Positions 55,694-64,000 are shown, counted from the first letter of the stretch. The stretch: 64,000 nucleotides of DNA from Candidatus Microthrix parvicella Bio17-1 (GCF_000299415.1 NZ_AMPG01000002.1:310001-374000); one strand, 5' to 3'. Notes: generated by a model from the letters alone, not told the origin. Program-made: numbers and translations.

Positions 55694-56995
55694 TCATTGG
55701 CCCCGCCCCGTCTGCTCGTACCAGCCTGCCCGTTCCACCAGGGCACCCCGCTCGCACAGGCGGCCGACAGCACCGGCCACCTCCAGCAACGTCGCCTGTA
55801 CCTCCGACCGCTCGAGCGCATCGGCGATTCGTTCCAGGCTGACGCTCTGCCAGCCGGCCGCCGCCAATACGGCCGCCTCAACCGGATCTGTTGGCGTGTC
55901 CTCCACGGTTGATCCATCCGTTGAGGCACGATCGGTGATCTCGGCAACACCGGGAAGCGAATTCTGGCGAGCATCAGCATGTGGGCGACGGCGCGCGGCG
56001 GGCCGGACCGGTTCACAACTGCTCGCCTGACGGGAGAGGGCGCACAGCACGTCCGTCACGTCGACGCAGGGGTCGCAGCCTTCCGAGATCAGCAGGTTGG
56101 TGCCCTCCGCCACCCGTGACCGCACCGAGCCCGGCACCGCCAACACCGGCCGCGACCGGTCGATGGCCTCGCGCACCGTGTGCATCGAGCCACCCGAACG
56201 CGCCGACTCAACCACGACCACCACGTCTGCGAGCGTCGCCAGCAGGCGGTTGCGCGCCGGGAAACGCCATGCGTTGGGCGCCACCCCCGGAGGCCACTCC
56301 CCCAACAACCCGCCACCGGCGGAGACCTGGCCCCACAGCACCCGGTGCTCCGGCGGGTACACCTGATCAGGCCCACACCCGATCACTCCGATCGTCAAGG
56401 TCGGCGCGACGCCCAACGCGCCGCGATGAGCGGCGGCGTCGATACCCCGGGCCATACCCGAGAGCACCGTGATGCCGCGTCCAGCCAGTTCGGCGCCCAG
56501 TTCGGCAGCCACCTCCTTACCCACCTGAGAGGCCCGGCGGGTACCGATGATGGCCACGGTTGCCTCCCCGTGGCCGGGGCCCGCACCCCGACCACGGCGA
56601 ATCAGGACCGCCGGAGCACGCGGATCATCCGCCAGACGGTCGGGGTAGCCCACATCGCACGGAAGAAGCGCCCGGGCGTCGGCGCTTGCGAGGGCCCGGG
56701 CGGTGCGGGCCACCACGTCGCCGACCGCCACCTGTTGCTTCCACACCCGCCACCGCTCGGACGTCACCTCGGCACACACCGGAGCGTCTGCGGACTGAAC
56801 GAGTGCCAGTGCCGTCCGGGGGCCTGGGTCGCCACACCAACGAGCGAGCAACCCCATACCCATGCCTTCCAAACCGGCGAGGGTTGCCGCCGAGACCGCA
56901 GCATCCGAGCCGACGCCAGGCCCTTGTTGGGTCTCCGCGCCACCGTCCATCTCGGCAGCGCCCACCGCGCCGCCGCCCATCACGCCACCGCCCAT
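55694..56995 (-). CDS. dprA: DNA-processing protein DprA
   Basis: 433 aa. The Rossmann-like core shows VAIIGTRRASQVGKEVAAEL, LSGMARGIDAAAHRGAL, IGVIGCGPDQVYPPEH, FPARNRLLATLADVVVVVES and RPVLAVPGSV. A winged-helix-like C-terminal domain follows a linker. It protects incoming ssDNA and loads RecA. The start overlaps the comM stop as TGATG. Confidence 0.92.
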   Translation of the reverse strand: MGGGVMGGGAVGAAEMDGGAETQQGPGVGSDAAVSAATLAGLEGMGMGLLARWCGDPGPRTALALVQSADAPVCAEVTSERWRVWKQQVAVGDVVARTARALASADARALLPCDVGYPDRLADDPRAPAVLIRRGRGAGPGHGEATVAIIGTRRASQVGKEVAAELGAELAGRGITVLSGMARGIDAAAHRGALGVAPTLTIGVIGCGPDQVYPPEHRVLWGQVSAGGGLLGEWPPGVAPNAWRFPARNRLLATLADVVVVVESARSGGSMHTVREAIDRSRPVLAVPGSVRSRVAEGTNLLISEGCDPCVDVTDVLCALSRQASSCEPVRPAARRRPHADARQNSLPGVAEITDRASTDGSTVEDTPTDPVEAAVLAAAGWQSVSLERIADALERSEVQATLLEVAGAVGRLCERGALVERAGWYEQTGRGQ

Positions 56996-58560
56996 CACGC
57001 CACCGCCGCCAGGGCCACGCCAACCTCGGCCCGAAGACCCAACGCCACCTGCATTGTGGGGGCGTCCAGCGTGCCGTCGGCACCGTCAAGGTCGCGCAGC
57101 GTCAACGCCACAGCGCGCACCCTGGCCATGCCGCGGCCGCTCAGCCGACCGCTGCGCAATGCCGAGTCCAAGACCGCTCTGGCCTCGGGCGTCAGCCGGG
57201 TATGGTCCTCCAACTCCGCCAGGCTGAGTTCCCGGTTGGCCGCCACCCCACGACGTCGGGCCGCACCGCGTGCCTGGGCGACACGTTCCGCCACCGCTGC
57301 CGAAGTCTCGCCGGGCGGAGCGTCCACCAAGTCCTCGGGTGCCATGGCCTCCACACGCACTCGAAGATCAAACCTGTCGAGGAGCGGCCCCGAGATCCGC
57401 CGCGCATAACGACGCAGGGCCGGCTCGCTGCACCGGCAGCGTTCGGGCGTACCCGCACCGCAGGGGCACGGGTTCATCGCCGCAATCAGCAGGCAACGGG
57501 CGGGAAACGACACCGACGCGTGGGCCCGGCTGACCCTGATCGATCCGTCTTCCAACGGCTGGCGCAACGCGTCGAGCGCGTGGGCGGGGAACTCGGCCAG
57601 TTCATCCAGAAACAACACGCCCCCGTGAGCCAGGCTGACCTCGCCGGGCCGCATCTGCGAGCTTCCCCCGCCGACGAGCGACACCACCGTGGCGGTGTGG
57701 TGCGGGGCACGAAAAGGGGCGGTCACCACCAGTTCTCCCGCTGCATCGCACCGCAACGGGCCAACACCCGCGGGGCCGCTGTCCGCCGCCCCAAGGCCAA
57801 ACAGCGACCCGGCAGCCGAGTGCACCCGGATCACCTCAGCCCCGCGCACGTCGTCCAACGGCGGCAGCAACCCCACGCTGCGCTGCGCCAGCATCGTCTT
57901 GCCCGAACCAGGCGGCCCCAGCATCAGCAGGTGATGGCCGCCACCGGCCGCAACCTCAAGGGCCTTGCGAGCCAGGCGATGGCCGCGCACCTCCGACAGG
58001 TCGGGACCCGGCGCCACCGGTGACACCACCAGGTCGGGCGGGTCCGGCCAGAACCGATCCCCCGAAAGCGACGACACCACGTCCGCCAGGTTGGTGCCCA
58101 CCAGCACCTCACGGTTGGACAGCTGTGCCTCGGCGGCGTTCTCGGCCGGAACGACCACCCGCATGGCCTGGGTCGCCTCCACCAACGGCAAAGCACCCCG
58201 CACGCCGCGGACCGTGCCGTCCAGACCCAGTTCGCCAAGCAGCCCGACGCTCTCCACCGCTGAGGCCTTCAGCTGGCCCGATGCCACCAGGTAGGCGACG
58301 GCGATGGGCAGGTCCAGCGCCGAGCCACTCTTGCGCAGTCCCGACGGCGCCAGGTTCACCGTCACCACCTCGCTGCCGCTGAACCTCAGGCCCGCGTTGA
58401 TGACCGCGGCTCGGATTCGGTCGCGCGATTCACGGCAGGCCGCATCGGGCAGACCCACCATCACAAATCGGGGTAGCCCGGTCTTGGCGACGTGCACCTC
58501 CACCCAAACGCCTCGGCCCTCGACGCCGAGCAGCGTTGCAGACGCAATGGTGGCCAACAT
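56995..58560 (-). CDS. comM: ComM/YifB family Mg-chelatase-like AAA+ ATPase
   Basis: 521 aa. N-terminal Lon-like fold (HVAKTGLPRFVMVGLPDAA), Walker A LGPPGSGKTML, Walker B VLFLDELAEF, Zn-type CPCGAGTPERCRCSEP and ISGPLLDRFDLRV. ComM is a branch-migration helicase in natural transformation. ATG 58560 with GAGG 5 nt upstream. Confidence 0.93.
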   Translation of the reverse strand: MLATIASATLLGVEGRGVWVEVHVAKTGLPRFVMVGLPDAACRESRDRIRAAVINAGLRFSGSEVVTVNLAPSGLRKSGSALDLPIAVAYLVASGQLKASAVESVGLLGELGLDGTVRGVRGALPLVEATQAMRVVVPAENAAEAQLSNREVLVGTNLADVVSSLSGDRFWPDPPDLVVSPVAPGPDLSEVRGHRLARKALEVAAGGGHHLLMLGPPGSGKTMLAQRSVGLLPPLDDVRGAEVIRVHSAAGSLFGLGAADSGPAGVGPLRCDAAGELVVTAPFRAPHHTATVVSLVGGGSSQMRPGEVSLAHGGVLFLDELAEFPAHALDALRQPLEDGSIRVSRAHASVSFPARCLLIAAMNPCPCGAGTPERCRCSEPALRRYARRISGPLLDRFDLRVRVEAMAPEDLVDAPPGETSAAVAERVAQARGAARRRGVAANRELSLAELEDHTRLTPEARAVLDSALRSGRLSGRGMARVRAVALTLRDLDGADGTLDAPTMQVALGLRAEVGVALAAVA

Positions 58561-58758
58561 GTTTGCCTCGTGTCCTGTGAGCGGGGAGGCAAGGTGTGGG
58601 CCACCTGCGAGCCATGGTTCGACCTTACGGTGGCTCCCCGGCCGCGAGAACCCCGAAACGCGGGTAGCGCGACCCGCGCCTCGATCCCGCGGCTCATTCG
58701 GGCGCGGATTCGCAGGGTTGGTGTGTCGTGGGCCCGGTCGGTCGGGCACACTGGTGCC

Positions 58759-58869
58759 ATGGGCTTCAACCCTCATCAGAAGACCGACAAGACACCCGCC
58801 GACTTCCTGATCGTGATCGCCGCCCTGGTGGTGTGCGCCGGCCTGGTGGTCTGGGGCATTTTCGGGTGA
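58759..58869 (+). CDS. 36-aa single-helix membrane peptide
   Basis: MGFNPHQKTDKTPADFLIVI followed by AALVVCAGLVVWGIFG: a charged N-terminus and one membrane helix. Its stop overlaps the next gene start as GTGA, supporting real translation. Function unknown. Confidence 0.55.
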   Translation: MGFNPHQKTDKTPADFLIVIAALVVCAGLVVWGIFG

Positions 58870-59093
58870 GCCGACCTCGCCGGCGCCAGGCTCCAACCGA
58901 CCCGTTCGATCCCGGCTCGGTCGAGGTTCGCCGCATCCAGCCCTACCAGGCCAACAAGACCTACACCTGCCCCTGGTGCAACCGGGAGCTCCCTCGGGGT
59001 CTTGGCCATGTGGTGGTCGTGCCCGACGGCGCCGCCGACCTTCGCCGCCATTGGCACCACGGTTGCTGGGAGAAGCGGGTCAGGGCCGGGTGA
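58866..59093 (+). CDS. small zinc-finger-like protein (75 aa)
   Basis: From GTG 58866, PFDPGSVEVRRIQPYQANKT precedes YTCPWCNREL, then HVVVVPDGAADLRRHWHHGC. The CxxC plus HxxxC pattern suggests zinc binding. Similar small proteins are widespread in actinobacteria, often named ATP/GTP-binding without evidence. Coupled to the preceding peptide by GTGA. Confidence 0.65.
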   Translation: MSRPRRRQAPTDPFDPGSVEVRRIQPYQANKTYTCPWCNRELPRGLGHVVVVPDGAADLRRHWHHGCWEKRVRAG

Positions 59094-59114
59094 TCCGGCC
59101 AGGACGCGTTGCTG

Positions 59115-60377
59115 TCAGCCGATGGCATCGACCTGGAGCGTGTCCCCGGCGGGCTGCAGCACGGCGGTGCCGTCCAGGCTGATCACGGCCGGTCCGGTCG
59201 GCGCCTGTGGCCCCACCTCGATCACCTTGCCCGCTTCGGTCACCACCACCAACTCCGACGGCGGCTCGGCAGGCGGCCCCGAGGTATCCGCAGGAGCGGA
59301 GCCGCGCGATGGCGAAGTGGTCCCGGAAACCACGCTGGTGGCCGAACCCTCGCTCGTCACGTCGCCGGCATCGTCGTCGCTCAGGTCGCCCAATTGCGCC
59401 ACGCCCAGGAGCGCCCGATTTGCACCCCCGCCATACAGCTCGACCAGCGGAGTCTCGTAGGTGGCTACCGAGCGTTCGGTCGCGTCACCGGTGCCGACAT
59501 CCAACCTGCTGACCGTCACCTCGCTGCCTCCGTCCCTGCTGGGGCCCACCGTGATGTCCGTCAGGATTCCCGCTCCGCACATCAGCGCACCCGCCAGTCG
59601 GGCATCGAAGCCATCGATGTCCACCTCGAAGAGCCGGGGCGCCTCACCCTGCCGCTTCGCCGCCGGCGTGGGAATCACCTCCACGGTGCGCGATGGGGGC
59701 TCCAACACACCGCGGTGTTCCGGCGATGACAGCACGAATGCGGCATCGTCACCGGCGCAGAACCGAGAGCGGGGGCTGTCAAACTCCTCTCCGCCTTGCG
59801 AGGCCTCCGCAGCGTCCCGGAGGGCCGCGTTGTCGTACGGCGCCGACCGGAATGCCTGACCGGCCTCCTTGATCGTGCGGGCATCCACCCAGTAGGCGGT
59901 CACCTCGGTGTCGGTTCGGACCGACACCAACACCAACGACCCGCTCGACCCCACCACCTCATAGGTACCAGGGTCGTCCCACAGATCGCCGGACCCCTTC
60001 ACCTCGCCGTCGACGCTCAGCCCGATACCTCCGACACCCCCGCACACCCCGGAGGTACCCTGACACGACGAATTGAGGATGAACCAACTCCCATCGGACA
60101 ACTGGGTACCGGCGATCATCCCACCGTCGGCAGGCCAGTCGACCTGCCCGTCGGCGCCCACCTTCACCAGGTGTGTCGGCCGACCCGGCTCGCCGGTAGC
60201 CACCAGAAACTCCGATGCTCCGGCCACCACGGGCCCCTCATTGGGCTTCACCGAGATCGGCCGGGCGCTGGTCGAGTCGTCGAGCCCTCCGCTGCATCCA
60301 GTCGCAACGAGCGCGATCGCCGTCATCAGCCCCACCGCAGCGGCCGTACGGGTCCCAAACCGCCGGCGCCGTCCCAT
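59115..60377 (-). CDS. lipoprotein of unknown function
   Basis: 420 aa. Basic N-terminus RRRRFGTRTAAAVGLMTAIA, then lipobox VATGC at about residues 24-28. The mature part has repeated beta-type segments (FLVATGEPGRPTHLVKVGAD, SLVLVSVRTDTEVTAYWVDA) that may form a propeller-like domain. A Ser/Thr/Pro linker precedes the C-terminal segment. Function unknown. It lies between yraN/RHH and comM, which are adjacent in many genomes. Confidence 0.72.
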   Translation of the reverse strand: MGRRRRFGTRTAAAVGLMTAIALVATGCSGGLDDSTSARPISVKPNEGPVVAGASEFLVATGEPGRPTHLVKVGADGQVDWPADGGMIAGTQLSDGSWFILNSSCQGTSGVCGGVGGIGLSVDGEVKGSGDLWDDPGTYEVVGSSGSLVLVSVRTDTEVTAYWVDARTIKEAGQAFRSAPYDNAALRDAAEASQGGEEFDSPRSRFCAGDDAAFVLSSPEHRGVLEPPSRTVEVIPTPAAKRQGEAPRLFEVDIDGFDARLAGALMCGAGILTDITVGPSRDGGSEVTVSRLDVGTGDATERSVATYETPLVELYGGGANRALLGVAQLGDLSDDDAGDVTSEGSATSVVSGTTSPSRGSAPADTSGPPAEPPSELVVVTEAGKVIEVGPQAPTGPAVISLDGTAVLQPAGDTLQVDAIG

Positions 60378-60472
60378 ACAAAGACGGTAGCCGCTTGGAA
60401 AGTAAGGAAAGGTCATTGCCTTCTTTGAACATCTCGGCCCAACGGCCCACACCAGCCTGCCCGGCGGGCCGG

Positions 60473-60664
60473 CTACTCGGCGACGAGCGGCTCGATCCGG
60501 CACGATTCAGGAACTGGTTGGTCGAAGTCATCGAGCGCGGCCACCTTGCCCCTGCGGTACAGATCTTCCCGCACTGCCTCTTGAAAGATCTTCGATGCCG
60601 GCAGGCCGTGCTCCTTGACCTGCTGGTACAGATCTTTGGGGAGGCACAGCTGGATGCGTGGCAT
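60473..60664 (-). CDS. ribbon-helix-helix protein, antitoxin-like
   Basis: 63 aa. RIQLCLPKDLYQQVKEHGLP then ASKIFQEAVREDLYRRGK matches a short RHH DNA-binding fold. The C-terminal 20 residues (DDFDQPVPESCRIEPLVAE) are acidic, as in toxin-binding tails. No toxin gene is next to it: yraN is upstream and a lipoprotein downstream. ATG 60664. Confidence 0.6.
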   Translation of the reverse strand: MPRIQLCLPKDLYQQVKEHGLPASKIFQEAVREDLYRRGKVAALDDFDQPVPESCRIEPLVAE

Positions 60665-60709
60665 GCGCCTACTACCCCAGCACGTCGCCTCCCCCTCGTG
60701 GCAGAGCCA

Positions 60710-61126
60710 TCAGAAGGCACCCTCGATCACGGAGACCTTGCCCGCAAGCACCGACGCCACGTCGAAGCGAACCTGTCCAACGCCGCCACCACATTCGGCC
60801 AGCCACGCAGCCCCAAGGCGCCGAAGCCTGGCTTGCTTGGCGTGGCCAACCGCAAGAGCCGGCACGCCAAACCGGTCGCTGGTGCGGGTCTTCACCTCGA
60901 CGATGGCCACCACCCCTTTTCGCCGGACCACCAGGTCGATCTCACCGCGGGCGCACCGCCAGTTGCGATCGAGCACCTCGTAGCCCCGCGACTCGTACCA
61001 GCGGGCCACCTTGGCCTCACCCCAGGCGCCAAGCGCCTGCCGCGACCGGTCGATCGGCGGGGTTTCCGCGAAGGAGGACCGGGTGTCGGATGTGCGAGTG
61101 GAAGCGGGCAGTCGACTGGAGGTCAT
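60710..61126 (-). CDS. yraN: UPF0102 family nuclease-like protein YraN
   Basis: 138 aa. GAWGEAKVARWYESRGYEVL, NWRCARGEIDLVVRRKGVVA and IVEVKTR give the E-D-ExK pattern of the restriction-endonuclease-like fold. Function is not established; it usually lies between rplS/rnhB and comM. ATG 61126, 87 nt after rplS. Confidence 0.9.
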   Translation of the reverse strand: MTSSRLPASTRTSDTRSSFAETPPIDRSRQALGAWGEAKVARWYESRGYEVLDRNWRCARGEIDLVVRRKGVVAIVEVKTRTSDRFGVPALAVGHAKQARLRRLGAAWLAECGGGVGQVRFDVASVLAGKVSVIEGAF

Positions 61127-61168
61127 CCGACCAGCATGGACGGACCCAAGCAGGCACGGAAGGGGGAC

Positions 61169-61209
61169 CGCACCCCGGGGGGTGCGACCCGTTCGGCGCC
61201 GCGGCGCCG
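61169..61209 (-). terminator. two GC-rich palindromes after rplS
   Basis: CGGCGCC/GGCGCCG (61194-61209, 2-nt centre) begins 5 nt after the rplS stop, and CGCACCCC/GGGGTGCG (61169-61186) follows. They may form a U-less terminator or attenuator between rplS and yraN. Loop sizes are small, so the folding is uncertain. Confidence 0.35.
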
Positions 61210-61213
61210 GGTC

Positions 61214-61558
61214 TCAGTCGCGCAGTTCGCGGATCTTGGCTCGCTTGCCGACGCGATCGCGCAGGTAGTACAGCTTCGCCCGTCGGACGTCGCCGCGGCT
61301 GACCACCTCGAGGCGGTCGATCGTGGGGCAGTGCACCGGCCAGATGCGCTCGACGCCCACGCCGTAGGACACCTTACGAACGGTGAAGGTCTCGTGCACG
61401 CCGCCGTGCTCACGACGGATGACAGCACCCTGGAACACCTGGATGCGCTCCTTGGAGCCCTCCACCACCTTGACGTGCACCTTGACGGTGTCGCCGATGG
61501 CGAAGTCCGGAATGTCGTCGCGGACGGTACCGGCGTCGATGAGATCGGTGGCCTTCAT
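61214..61558 (-). CDS. rplS: 50S ribosomal protein L19
   Basis: 114 aa. [60 protein letters not shown] and [17 protein letters not shown] are typical. ATG 61558 has GGAG 6 nt upstream. In most bacteria rplS follows trmD directly; here the thiolase gene lies between them. Confidence 0.97.
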   Translation of the reverse strand: MKATDLIDAGTVRDDIPDFAIGDTVKVHVKVVEGSKERIQVFQGAVIRREHGGVHETFTVRKVSYGVGVERIWPVHCPTIDRLEVVSRGDVRRAKLYYLRDRVGKRAKIRELRD

Positions 61559-61711
61559 GATGTGCTCCGGGAGGATTGCGGCGCTCAGGTTGATCACCTG
61601 AGCCGAACTGTGGGGCCGCGTGTGGACGAACGGGGAACCGGGTGATGGTAGCGGCAACGGGCACCGCCCACCAACCGGGGCCGCTCGCAGGTGGCAGTTA
61701 CAGAACCGCCG

Positions 61712-62869
61712 TCAGAGCCGCTCGATCACCGTCGCGGCGCCCATGCCACCGGCGGCGCACATGGCGGCAACGCCCCACTGGGTGTCGGTGCGAGCCAACT
61801 GATGGGCCATCGTGACGAGCATGCGCGCGCCGGTGCAGGCGATGGGGTGGCCCAGCGAACAGCCCGAGCCCACCTGGTTGGTGATCGCGTGGTCAAGGCC
61901 CAGCTCGCGGGACGATGCCACAGCCATCGACGAGAACGCCTCATTGATCTCCACCGCATCGACGTCGTCGATACCGATACCGGCCAGCTTGAGCGCCTTT
62001 GGGATCGCCAGCGTGGGGGCCAGACCGTTTCGCTCCACCATGTCGGCCGCCGATGCCCAGGAGCGGATCGTCGCCAGCGGGGTCAGACCATGACTGGTGG
62101 CGAACTCGCGGCTGCACAGCACCATGGCGGCAGCGCCGTCGTTGAGGCCCGAGCTGTTGCCGGGGGTGACGATGGCACCCTCCAACATCGGGTTGATCAC
62201 CGGCAGAGACGCCAGTTTCTCGAGCGACGAGGTGCGACGCGGGTGTTCGTCGACGCTGAAGTTGTTGCCGTCGCCGAGCGGAACGGGCACCAACTCGGCG
62301 TCGAAGTAGCCGTTGTCGATGGCTGCGATTGCCCGCTGATGGGAGTGAAATGCCCACTCGTCAGCCTGCTCACGAGTGACGCCGGCGATACGGGCGGTGT
62401 TCTCCCCCACCGTCATCGCCATATTGAAGGCCGGCGTGATGTCGGTCTCGGGGTGGGCGGCGGGCAGCCAACTCTGCTGTGACCCATCGGGACCCGGCTT
62501 CATGGTGGCCGGTGCCGTCGACATCGACTCGGTACCACCCGCGATACCGCACTCGACCATGCCCGAGGCGATGTTGGCGGCCAGGTAGTTGACCGCCGAC
62601 ATGCCCGAGGCGCACCAGCGCTGAATCGCCGCACCGGGCACGCTGTCGAGACCCAACTCGATGGCCGTGTAGCGGGCGATGTTGCCGCCACCCTGCATCG
62701 ACTCGCCCATCACGAGGTCTTCGATCGCCTCGGCGGGCACACCGGAGCGCTCAAGGGCGGCCCCGACGGCCACCTCGGAGAGCTGCTGGGCGGTCGTCGC
62801 CGCCAGGGTGCCCTTGTAGGAGGTGCCGATGGGGGTACGAACAGCGCTTGCGATCACTACGTCAGCCAT
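61712..62869 (-). CDS. thiolase (acetyl-CoA acetyltransferase)
   Basis: 385 aa. Active-site Cys in QRWCASGMSAVNYLA, catalytic His in SLGHPIACTGAR, second Cys in AAMCAAGGMGAA, plus INEAF. It condenses or cleaves acyl-CoA; fatty-acid or steroid/side-chain beta-oxidation is likely. The palindromic operator just upstream suggests TetR-type control. ATG 62869. Confidence 0.92.
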   Translation of the reverse strand: MADVVIASAVRTPIGTSYKGTLAATTAQQLSEVAVGAALERSGVPAEAIEDLVMGESMQGGGNIARYTAIELGLDSVPGAAIQRWCASGMSAVNYLAANIASGMVECGIAGGTESMSTAPATMKPGPDGSQQSWLPAAHPETDITPAFNMAMTVGENTARIAGVTREQADEWAFHSHQRAIAAIDNGYFDAELVPVPLGDGNNFSVDEHPRRTSSLEKLASLPVINPMLEGAIVTPGNSSGLNDGAAAMVLCSREFATSHGLTPLATIRSWASAADMVERNGLAPTLAIPKALKLAGIGIDDVDAVEINEAFSSMAVASSRELGLDHAITNQVGSGCSLGHPIACTGARMLVTMAHQLARTDTQWGVAAMCAAGGMGAATVIERL

Positions 62870-62873
62870 CGAC

Positions 62874-63305
62874 TCATCCTACCCGCCGGGCTAAAACGAG
62901 AACACGTTCTCGTTTCAGCCAACGCGCCTCTGCACTTGATGGTCGGTTCAATCCACGTGCTGAGGTGGTATTCCACCTCAGAGGCCTCTGAATTTCGCAG
63001 GCGTCTGAATTTCGCAGGCTGATCGACCCCACTCGTCCCCCGTCCAGATCCCGTTGCGCTGCAACCAGATCGCCGGTCCCGTGCCTTCGGTCCCTGAATC
63101 CTCGGGCAGCCAACGCCTGCACGACACCGGCACGGAACTCGGCCGGATTCCCCAAGCCTGCGAGCTTGAGATGGATGACCAGCTGGGAAGGAATCGGCCG
63201 AGAGCCTTCGTTTCGACACTTCAGCGTTTCGACAGTGTCGATTTCGTCGGCGAGCTCCGCAACCTCGGCAGCCACGGCCCTGGCATCGGCATGCAATCGC
63301 CGCAC
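62874..63305 (-). CDS. uncertain open frame between trmD and the thiolase
   Basis: From GTG 63305 the frame reads 143 codons (RRLHADARAVAAEVAELADE, then LVIHLKLAGLGNPAEF). I recognise no family. The first 70 codons look protein-like, but the rest covers the tandem repeat and operator, and synonymous third positions are not clearly GC-biased there. It may be a decayed gene or chance. Together with the sites listed, this fills the 442-bp gap. Confidence 0.25.
   Translation of the reverse strand: MRRLHADARAVAAEVAELADEIDTVETLKCRNEGSRPIPSQLVIHLKLAGLGNPAEFRAGVVQALAARGFRDRRHGTGDLVAAQRDLDGGRVGSISLRNSDACEIQRPLRWNTTSARGLNRPSSAEARWLKRERVLVLARRVG
62894..62915. promoter_or_regulatory. perfect 22-bp palindrome, TetR-type operator candidate
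   Basis: Half-sites AAACGAGAAC (62894-62903) and GTTCTCGTTT (62906-62915) are exact inverse repeats around a 2-nt centre. It lies 25-46 nt upstream of the thiolase start, where a repressor would block the promoter. The core AAC-n2-GTT is the core of the mycobacterial KstR motif for lipid/sterol catabolism genes; the outer T/A of that motif are not matched. Confidence 0.6.
62961..63020. repeat. hairpin and 17-bp tandem repeat
   Basis: An 8-bp inverted repeat TGAGGTGG/CCACCTCA with a 4-nt loop (62961-62980) is followed by two head-to-tail 17-bp units starting TCTGAATTTCGCAGGC (62987 and 63004), differing in the last base. The A/T-rich repeat stands out from the surrounding GC-rich DNA. Confidence 0.6.
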
Positions 63306-63311
63306 GACCGC

Positions 63312-64000
63312 TCAGCCCAGGTGGAACTCGGCGAGCAGCTTTCGGTCGGCCGCCGTCAGGCCACCTCGGGCCTCGATGAGGTCCGGACGGTCGGCCAGCG
63401 TGCGGGCCAGGGCCTGAGCCCGGCGCCAACGGGCCACCCGAGCGTGGTCGCCGGATGTCAACACGTCGGGCACCTCCCAGCCCCGAAACTCGGCCGGGCG
63501 GGTGTAGTGCGGGTACTCGAGCAGGTTCTCGGAGTGCGACTCCTCCAAGGCGGAGGTGGCGTTGCCCATCACGCCGGGAACCAGGCGTGCAGTGGCCTCG
63601 ATGAGGGCAAGGGCTGCCACCTCGCCACCGGCGAGCACGAAGTCGCCCAGCGACACCTCACCGTCCACCAGGTGGTCGCGCACCCGGGCATCGATGGCCT
63701 CGTAACGTCCGCACAGCAGCGAAAAGCCACCGCCCGCCGCCAGTTCGGCCGCCATCGCCTGGCTGAACGGCCGACCGGCGGGTCCCAGCATCAGCAATGG
63801 ACGCGGCGGCTCGATGGCCTCGACGGCGCTGAAGATGGGCTCCGGGGTCATCACCATGCCCGCGCCTCCCCCGAACGGGGCGTCGTCGACGCTGCGGTGC
63901 ACGCCGGTGGTGTAGTCCCGCAGGTCGTGGGTCCTGACCCGCACCAGATGCCTGCGTTGCGCCTTGCCCAACAACGACTCACCCGCGAAGGCGTCGATCA
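63312..64000 (-). CDS. trmD: tRNA (guanine(37)-N1)-methyltransferase TrmD, 5' end outside window
   Basis: About 229 residues visible. The frame stays open to the right edge and reads DAFAGESLLGKAQ there, matching the early part of TrmD. Family blocks: HDLRDYTTGVHRSVDD, PFGGGAGMVM, LCGRYEAIDARVRDHLVDGE, SLGDFVLAGGEVAALALIEA and GVMGNATSALEESH. It methylates G37 of tRNAs and forms a knotted SPOUT dimer. Its start lies beyond base 64000. Confidence 0.95.
   Translation of the reverse strand, partial: IDAFAGESLLGKAQRRHLVRVRTHDLRDYTTGVHRSVDDAPFGGGAGMVMTPEPIFSAVEAIEPPRPLLMLGPAGRPFSQAMAAELAAGGGFSLLCGRYEAIDARVRDHLVDGEVSLGDFVLAGGEVAALALIEATARLVPGVMGNATSALEESHSENLLEYPHYTRPAEFRGWEVPDVLTSGDHARVARWRRAQALARTLADRPDLIEARGGLTAADRKLLAEFHLG

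Noticed and set aside
53925-55757. A single 610-codon gene spanning whiG and xerC
   Set aside because: The upstream part is out of frame with the clear XerC sequence and has no similarity; the sigma factor starts at GTG 54707.

Overview
The window is GC-rich (third codon positions mostly G or C) and carries the conserved order of an actinobacterial chromosome, including a WhiG-type sportive sigma factor next to xerC, dprA and comM. Gene content, the bifunctional GNAT/acyl-CoA synthetase and the WhiG sigma factor point to an actinobacterium, most likely class Acidimicrobiia (Microthrix/Ilumatobacter-like). That placement rests on recognition and was not checked by a search. Almost all housekeeping genes lie on the minus strand, so the clusters are best read from high to low coordinates.

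Read that way: trmD (cut by the right end), a thiolase behind a palindromic operator, rplS, yraN, a small ribbon-helix-helix protein, a lipoprotein, two tiny plus-strand genes, then comM-dprA-xerC-whiG, a degenerate M23 protein, rpsB-tsf-pyrH-frr-cdsA-dxr-rseP-ispG (translation factors, UMP kinase, phospholipid and isoprenoid synthesis) and an MBL hydrolase. A plus-strand pair (secernin-like C69 hydrolase and nagA) separates this from proS.

Between proS and ilvE sits an accessory pocket at 36.0-39.6 kb. It holds a SEFIR/NB-ARC/TPR (NLR-like) gene whose C-terminus is six almost identical 126-bp repeats, and a decayed membrane glycosyltransferase pseudogene. Next come rimP-nusA-infB-ylxP-rbfA-truB (ribosome maturation and initiation), an acyltransferase remnant, a plus-strand Pat-like protein acetyltransferase, ribF, an alpha/beta hydrolase, rpsO and pnp.

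Between pnp and dapB (6.3-18.8 kb) lies a cell-surface glycan island on both strands. It has a GmhA-like SIS isomerase, a heptose-7-phosphate-kinase-like GHMP kinase and an HddC-like nucleotidyltransferase (together most of a GDP-D-glycero-D-manno-heptose route), a transaldolase-like enzyme, a sugar epimerase, a GT2 transferase, two polytopic GT39-like transferases, a TylF-like methyltransferase and two paralogous membrane-anchored LamG-like proteins. serB is embedded in it. The left end is dapB, a DedA-like membrane protein, a protein of unknown function, and the phoH-ybeY-corC-era operon.

The best candidates for new biology are the NLR-like gene with homogenised TPR repeats and the glycan island with its paired LamG-like anchors. 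I see no rRNA, tRNA, CRISPR array, IS element or prophage.
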